A stretch of 64,000 nt of DNA from NCBI GenBank assembly GCA_028023455.1, contig JAQFVV010012446.1, positions 3,224,001 to 3,288,000 of the forward strand, read 5' to 3'. The position numbers were made by a program, and so were the translations under genes. The notes under the pieces are model-generated. The model saw only the letters and a program-made list of their open reading frames with translations, had not been told where the DNA came from and searched no databases. Positions 59,541 through 64,000 of the stretch are shown in pieces (the first letter of the stretch is position 1; each line of letters begins with the position of its first letter). Origin of the DNA: Epiperipatus broadwayi (taxonomy: Eukaryota; Onychophora; Udeonychophora; Euonychophora; Peripatidae).

Positions 59541-59645
59541 ACATCACATGATAATCATTTCTTATGCTTGCTCATAACTTATTAAAACAGGCACCGAGTG
59601 GCACTACCGTATGGAGAGTTTTGCCAGTTTTAATAAAGTTAACAG
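59541..59645 (+). mobile_element. Mini PLE family B terminal insertion with target duplication
   Basis: AAAGTTAACAGTA stands at 59528-59540 and again at about 59634-59646. Between the copies is AAACATCACATGATAATC, then a collapsed hairpin of the CCGTATGGAGAGTTTTGCC type. This is the outer part of the family B units at 44948 and 45340. Removing it restores the host PLE frame (FKKVNS to IWEKLLEDK). Confidence 0.8.
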
Positions 59646-59790
59646 TATTTGGGAAAAGCTATTGGAGGATAAAATGTTTTTTTAAACTTCTCAACCAATA
59701 GAATTTGAGAATGCGGAGAAAATAACAAAGGAAACAAAACTATCGATTTTAAATCTCATCACACACATTCTTATGATTTGAGAAAGATCT
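59646..59790 (+). pseudogene. Penelope-like element, C-terminal remainder
   Basis: The frame resumes as IWEKLLEDKMFF, a stop, then TSQPIEFENAEKITKETKLS. No further domain was recognised. Confidence 0.55.
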
Positions 59791-59832
59791 GGGGGAAGTA
59801 CTCGTTATACTGAAACATCAGCTATTTAGCTA

Positions 59833-59919
59833 GGTACTGTTCGATGCGCCGCACTGTATGGTTCTTGATGGGTACTGCAGTGTCACCTAGCGGCACAGTA
59901 CTGCGCACCGAACAGTACC
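59833..59919. mobile_element. 87-bp MITE with 8-bp target duplication
   Basis: The ends are GGTACTGTTCGATGCGC and, inverted, GGTACTGTTCGGTGCGC, with about 25 bp of inverted similarity. Perfect TTTAGCTA duplications lie at 59825-59832 and 59920-59927. The G+C content is far above the surroundings. An 8-bp duplication fits hAT or Merlin; the GG start favours Merlin, but the ends do not match the Merlin elements in this window. Confidence 0.85.
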
Positions 59920-60080
59920 TTTAGCTATTATATTTTTTATTACACAGAAGCTCCTAGATATAATACTATGAATTCATTTTTTATCCATGAGAATGTTAGA
60001 ATTGTTTTAAGTATTATTTTAAATAAGCACTTTGTTATTTAGTGTTTTAAATATGTTTTTATTTGATTTTTTTTTTTTAG

Positions 60081-60225
60081 TGTTTGAATTAGAATGGTTA
60101 AAGAAACAGCATATTACGAAATTCTTGGGCTTAAGCCCAGTTGTACTTCAGATGAACTTAAAAAGGCTTATAGGAAATTGGCATTAAAATATCACCCTGA
60201 TAAAAATCCTAAAGAAGGGGAAAAG
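60081..60225 (+). CDS. DNAJA1: DNAJA1-type Hsp40, first coding exon
   Basis: Type I J-domain protein: it delivers unfolded clients to cytosolic Hsp70 and triggers its ATPase. A long T tract and acceptor end at 60080, 13 bases of 5'UTR follow, and the ATG is at 60094. The 44 codons read [20 protein letters not shown], then [19 protein letters not shown] and KEGEK, followed by GTAAGT-type donor GTAAGTAA at 60226. The HPD catalytic motif is at residues 34-36 within helix II-loop-III. The KEGEK/ boundary and MVKETxYYxxLGxKP start match DNAJA1/DNAJA4 rather than type II Hsp40s. An upstream non-coding exon must exist. The next exon (FKQIS...) is not found before 64000. The exon has no defect. Confidence 0.92.
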
Positions 60226-61095
60226 GTAAGTAATTGCAGCAAAACTGTACCATATCATTACATTTGCATGTAGCTTATACTCACTATACTATTTAATGTA
60301 TATGTGAATTAAAAAATATCTTCATTGAAATAGAATTTGAGTTTTTTTGGAATGGTTTCATCTTTTTTTTATATTAAATATAAAAAAAGATAATGCTTCT
60401 TTTTTATTGGCAGCAAGATATTCATATTTCTAATTAGCACCTGTTTATTTTGAAATTTTTTTAAATTTTTATTTATGTAATGGTTTAATTGCTCAATTTG
60501 TTAAAATGAATATTGAAATCTTAACCTTTTTTTTCCCCCTTCCATTTTGAATTTATTCGGCATCTCTTGAAAATGGCAATTTCCATGATAATTGCTATAT
60601 ATGCTGTAAAACGCCCATTACAAAATAAAGTTCTCCAATAACTGTCAAAAATAATGGAAGGCAATCCTCACCTAGCGCAAGTAATTACAATATTTTTTTC
60701 TTGTTTTACCCTCTAACTAAGAACAGTTAAGACATCCATTTAGAATCACTGGGATTGGGTGGTTAGCTAGACCGGCTGTGGCCAGCTATCTGAAAGAAAA
60801 TTGCTAAACTTGCATAGAATGTGAGAAAATGAATATCTTTACTATTGGTCTTTCATAAACATGGACTGCTACGGTGCTTCTGGATTTAAGATTTTGCTTA
60901 AAATTTTCAGTTAAAATTGTTGAAAGATGTCAAAAAGCTGATTGTATAAAGACAAGTATGTATCATCTAGATTTGAATCTTAGTGTATCTGCATGATAGA
61001 CAGATGATGAGTTAATCATCATGTAATGCAACAAAGCTTTTTTTAATATAATGTATGTACATAATTTTTTTTTGTGTTTAAATTTTTTATATATA
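60226..61095 (+). other. DNAJA1 intron, 5' part
   Basis: AT-rich intronic sequence with no further exon or element recognised. Confidence 0.6.
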
Positions 61096-62203
61096 CATCT
61101 GGGTCTCTTTTTACGCGGACTTATTTAACACGATTTTGAAGTTACGCGATTCATGTTTCACCGGAAGTAGAACTGCGATAATGCGCTATTACTTTAAATA
61201 ATAAATTTTGCGCACTTACATTATATTGAAAGTAATAGCACATTATTGGAATTCGACTTTCATCTTAGTAATTTCAATATTTTCAGTGCTTTATAATAGT
61301 AAGATTTTATGCAATAATGAAATTAAAATCATGATTTCCACATTTTATGTATACACACATTAAATTTTACAAGATTATAATGTAAATTTGTTCAAACATT
61401 GTGCGTGTTAATTTTGCATTTTAAATCACATTCTATTTTTGCTTTTTAAAAAAGAACATAATCAATTATTAATCATTTAGTGTCCACAAGTTTATTTTTA
61501 AAAGGTAGTAATAGCAGTGGGCACAATTAAATTTGACAATTAAAAATTGAAATCTGATTTTTAATTGTAATTAACAATTTAAAAATTACTTACTGCGACT
61601 TGAAATCAATATGATGTGAAATTTGATTTTTAAACGGAATTGAAAATTAAAAAATTAATAATAAAATTAAGAATTTAATTTTTAGTTGTTAGTTTCATAA
61701 ACAATTAATAAAATCATCGTCTCAAAGATTAATTACTAATTACGTTGTCACCAGAAAACCATTAACACAACATGAGAGTGACGTTGGCGCTAGTTGTATT
61801 TTCTCTTGTGAAGAATCTGATTGTTTACCAGTTTGCAAACGAACCTGTTTATCGGCAAATGGCAATAACAATTAAAACATGTATAAAAAAATGTAAATTA
61901 CTGTAAATTATGCATAAAAATATATTGTTTTGAATAAAATTAAATATTATAGTTAAAAAAAGTTTGTCTTGTATCAATTTTTTTCAAATTTGAAATTTTT
62001 TATTAGTCATATTTTATTTCCTTATTTTTTTTTTGCGCGAATCTTAAAGTAATTTTACGTTGGTGCTTTGCTTTTACGCGATTTTTGAAAAATCACAGTC
62101 CGCATTCCCCCCTTTTCAAGATAAGTTACATCTATTTTTGCGCGATTTCGTTTGCGCGTGTTTTCTGAGGAACCTATCTATCGCGTAAAACGAGACCCAG
62201 GTG
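61096..62203. mobile_element. pogo/Tigger-like MITE, 1108 bp
   Basis: The left end CATCTGGGTCTCTTTTTACG and the inverted right end CACCTGGGTCTCGTTTTACG are flanked by TA on both sides (61094-61095 and 62204-62205). The ends resemble Tigger-type termini with CTCGTTTTA. ACGCGATT-like motifs repeat in both subterminal regions (61140, 62085, 62140). No transposase frame remains. The interior near 61165-61310 is related to the repeat at 36 kb. Confidence 0.75.
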
Positions 62204-64000
62204 TATATAAGTGTTAATTGGAAAGTCTTGCTTTAGAACTGATTACTAATCATAATTTAATATAACATTAATAAAGTCTATGAAAATGATCAGAGACTTT
62301 GTGAATTCTGTTTAAAAATATTATTTGCATAACCAACACTCCTTGGTGATTAAAACAGCCATAAGATATTTGGACATTAGAAACACGCAAACTCAGTTTC
62401 GTTAATTTTAAACTTATAAAATAAAAAAATAAAAAATTCCGATATAGACACAATGTCCTTTTGAAAAGAAGACAAAACAATAGGAAAATTTTAATATTTT
62501 GAAAACTAAAAATTGATGCTGAAACAATTTCATGTAAACAAGAAGTGAATTGAAGAGAATCCTACAATATTTGACTAACTTGCTGAAATAAAATAAAATA
62601 AAAAACTGTTTAATTATAAACAAAATCCACACATTTTTAAAACATTTTCTATATGTGAAATCAGTATTGCAGTGAGTACGAATTTATCGCTGGCGAAATT
62701 TTTTTTTTTATTATTCAGAATAGTTTTACAAAGAGAATTGCTTTCAGGACACAAATTTTATGGAATGGCCAAAATAGTTTTTAGAAAGAGTTTGTGGGGT
62801 GACTCGTTACTAATAAAAACAACTTGGGTAGTCACTTGACTATTATTGAAAGTTATATTTAAGGATAAACTCGCAAACTAATGCAGTCTGGATTAGTACA
62901 TGATCATCCACCAAGAGGGAACTTTAAATGTTATTGGTATGCTTACAAAAGGAAAAGCAGAAAAATTATTGAATACCTTTTCTGAAATTCTAGATGTAAA
63001 TTAAAACTTTATAACCCTTAAAGTATATGTGAGACCAAGACGGTGATAATACAAAAGCCAAGGTGATAGAGTTTCACCTGGTTAGCAGTTTTTAGAATTT
63101 TATCTGCTTTAAATTATTAAAATTTTAGAAGTAATAATTTTTTTTTTTTGATGAGTAAAGCTTTTTCATAAATGATTCTATATTTCTTAAAGAAACTTGC
63201 TGAGAGGAAACTTCCTAAAAAAGAGAAGGAATGGTGAGAAACTCTTGCATTTATTGACCTAGATAAACCCTTCTATATTGTAAATGGACAAGAGTTTATA
63301 GAATTCTAAAGAGCATTAAATGCTCATCGAAACCATTCAAGTTCATTATGTTCACATAAAAATTTGAAAGACCGCACTTCTTTAGACTATTTCGATGTTT
63401 TAAAATTTTAGGCTAGATTTGGTTATTGTTCAACTTGACACGACTTAACTACTGGACAAAACATAAACATAATCAGAAAGTTTTTGCTATAGTATCATGC
63501 AACCACTTCTCTACAATTTGGCTTTATATGTTAAGAAATTTATACTTGACCAACGAAACTATGTAAATTGGACGGAGCCATGATATATACATTTTCACTT
63601 ATTAAAAAGAGCACCAAACATTTCACACCTGACCCATAAGTCTAAGATTGTGATTTATTGGAATCAAATACTTGGCAACGAAGGTTAATAGGACTTGATT
63701 TATATAAAAAACGTCCATGCTGAATCTAAATGAGTAAAAAAAATTCATATTAGTGTTTTTGAATTTATTTTTTGGAAAAAAATAAACTTGTAATTAAAAG
63801 TAATTTGATTTTTTGCTATATTTTGCTTCAGGAATATCAAGAATTCAGTAGTAATAGTTAACATTTTGAGCTGCTAAACCTTGGTGTTATTTTTATCTCT
63901 TACTGAAAATGCCCTAATATAGTTAGTTGAAACTTTCAGTACAATTTTCAACATATTGATATAACACTTAATTTCAGATTTTTCACATAAAAGACTTAAT
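62204..64000 (+). other. DNAJA1 intron, 3' part in window
   Basis: Broken coding-like pieces occur near 62880-63110 and 63180-63720 but no family could be named. They are probably transposon debris. No DNAJA1 exon was seen. Confidence 0.4.

Noticed and set aside
1-64000. CRISPR arrays, bacterial operons or rRNA genes
   Set aside because: Spliced animal exons, introns and eukaryotic transposons dominate. No evenly spaced identical short repeats and no rRNA-like sequence were seen.

Overview
This window looks like AT-rich nuclear DNA of an animal: roughly 70% A+T, spliceosomal introns, very few genes and many decayed transposable elements. Only two host genes are recognisable. One is the first coding exon of a CEP78-like centrosomal gene (minus strand, 5778-6030). 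The other is the first coding exon of a DNAJA1-type Hsp40 gene (plus strand, 60081-60225). Abundant GIY-YIG Penelope-like elements, LTR promoters with a TATA box and a TCAGTT initiator about 28 bp apart, and large introns suggest an arthropod, possibly a chelicerate. That placement is inference. Most open frames over 60 codons are chance.

Layout. 1-9 kb: CEP78 exon, foldback repeats, and a decayed Penelope-like element (PLE). 9-18.5 kb: nearly featureless AT-rich DNA, with a fresh 276-bp tandem duplication at a palindrome and a non-LTR fragment. 18.5-22.5 kb: a solo LTR, a PLE terminal unit with two opposed hammerhead ribozymes, a hAT MITE, and a head-to-head PLE palindrome with tRNA-like segments. 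22.8-31 kb: one Jockey-like non-LTR element split into three parts by a solo LTR (5-bp target duplication) and by a complete LTR retrotransposon. 31-33.7 kb: a minus-strand Ty3/Gypsy element deleted down to gag, protease and a pol tail. 36-44 kb: several duplicated or foldback repeats and a 2.57-kb DNA transposon filled by a satellite array. 45-46.7 kb: more PLE terminal units and a non-LTR tail. 51.2-56.0 kb: a 4.8-kb DNA transposon. 58-60 kb: a plus-strand PLE and an 87-bp MITE. 60-64 kb: DNAJA1 exon and intron with a pogo-like MITE.

The most interesting result links two distant places. The elements at 39461-42025 and 51202-56032 share inverted ends and matching subterminal DNA, and both have 8-bp target duplications. 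Both carry a homologous first transposase exon about 545 bp from one end. The larger one also has a terminal DDE exon of ISXO2/IS1595 type, which marks the Merlin superfamily. The smaller copy has replaced its interior with a higher-order satellite. The second strong result is a set of hammerhead ribozymes inside the PLE inverted repeats, in several families and in opposed pairs.
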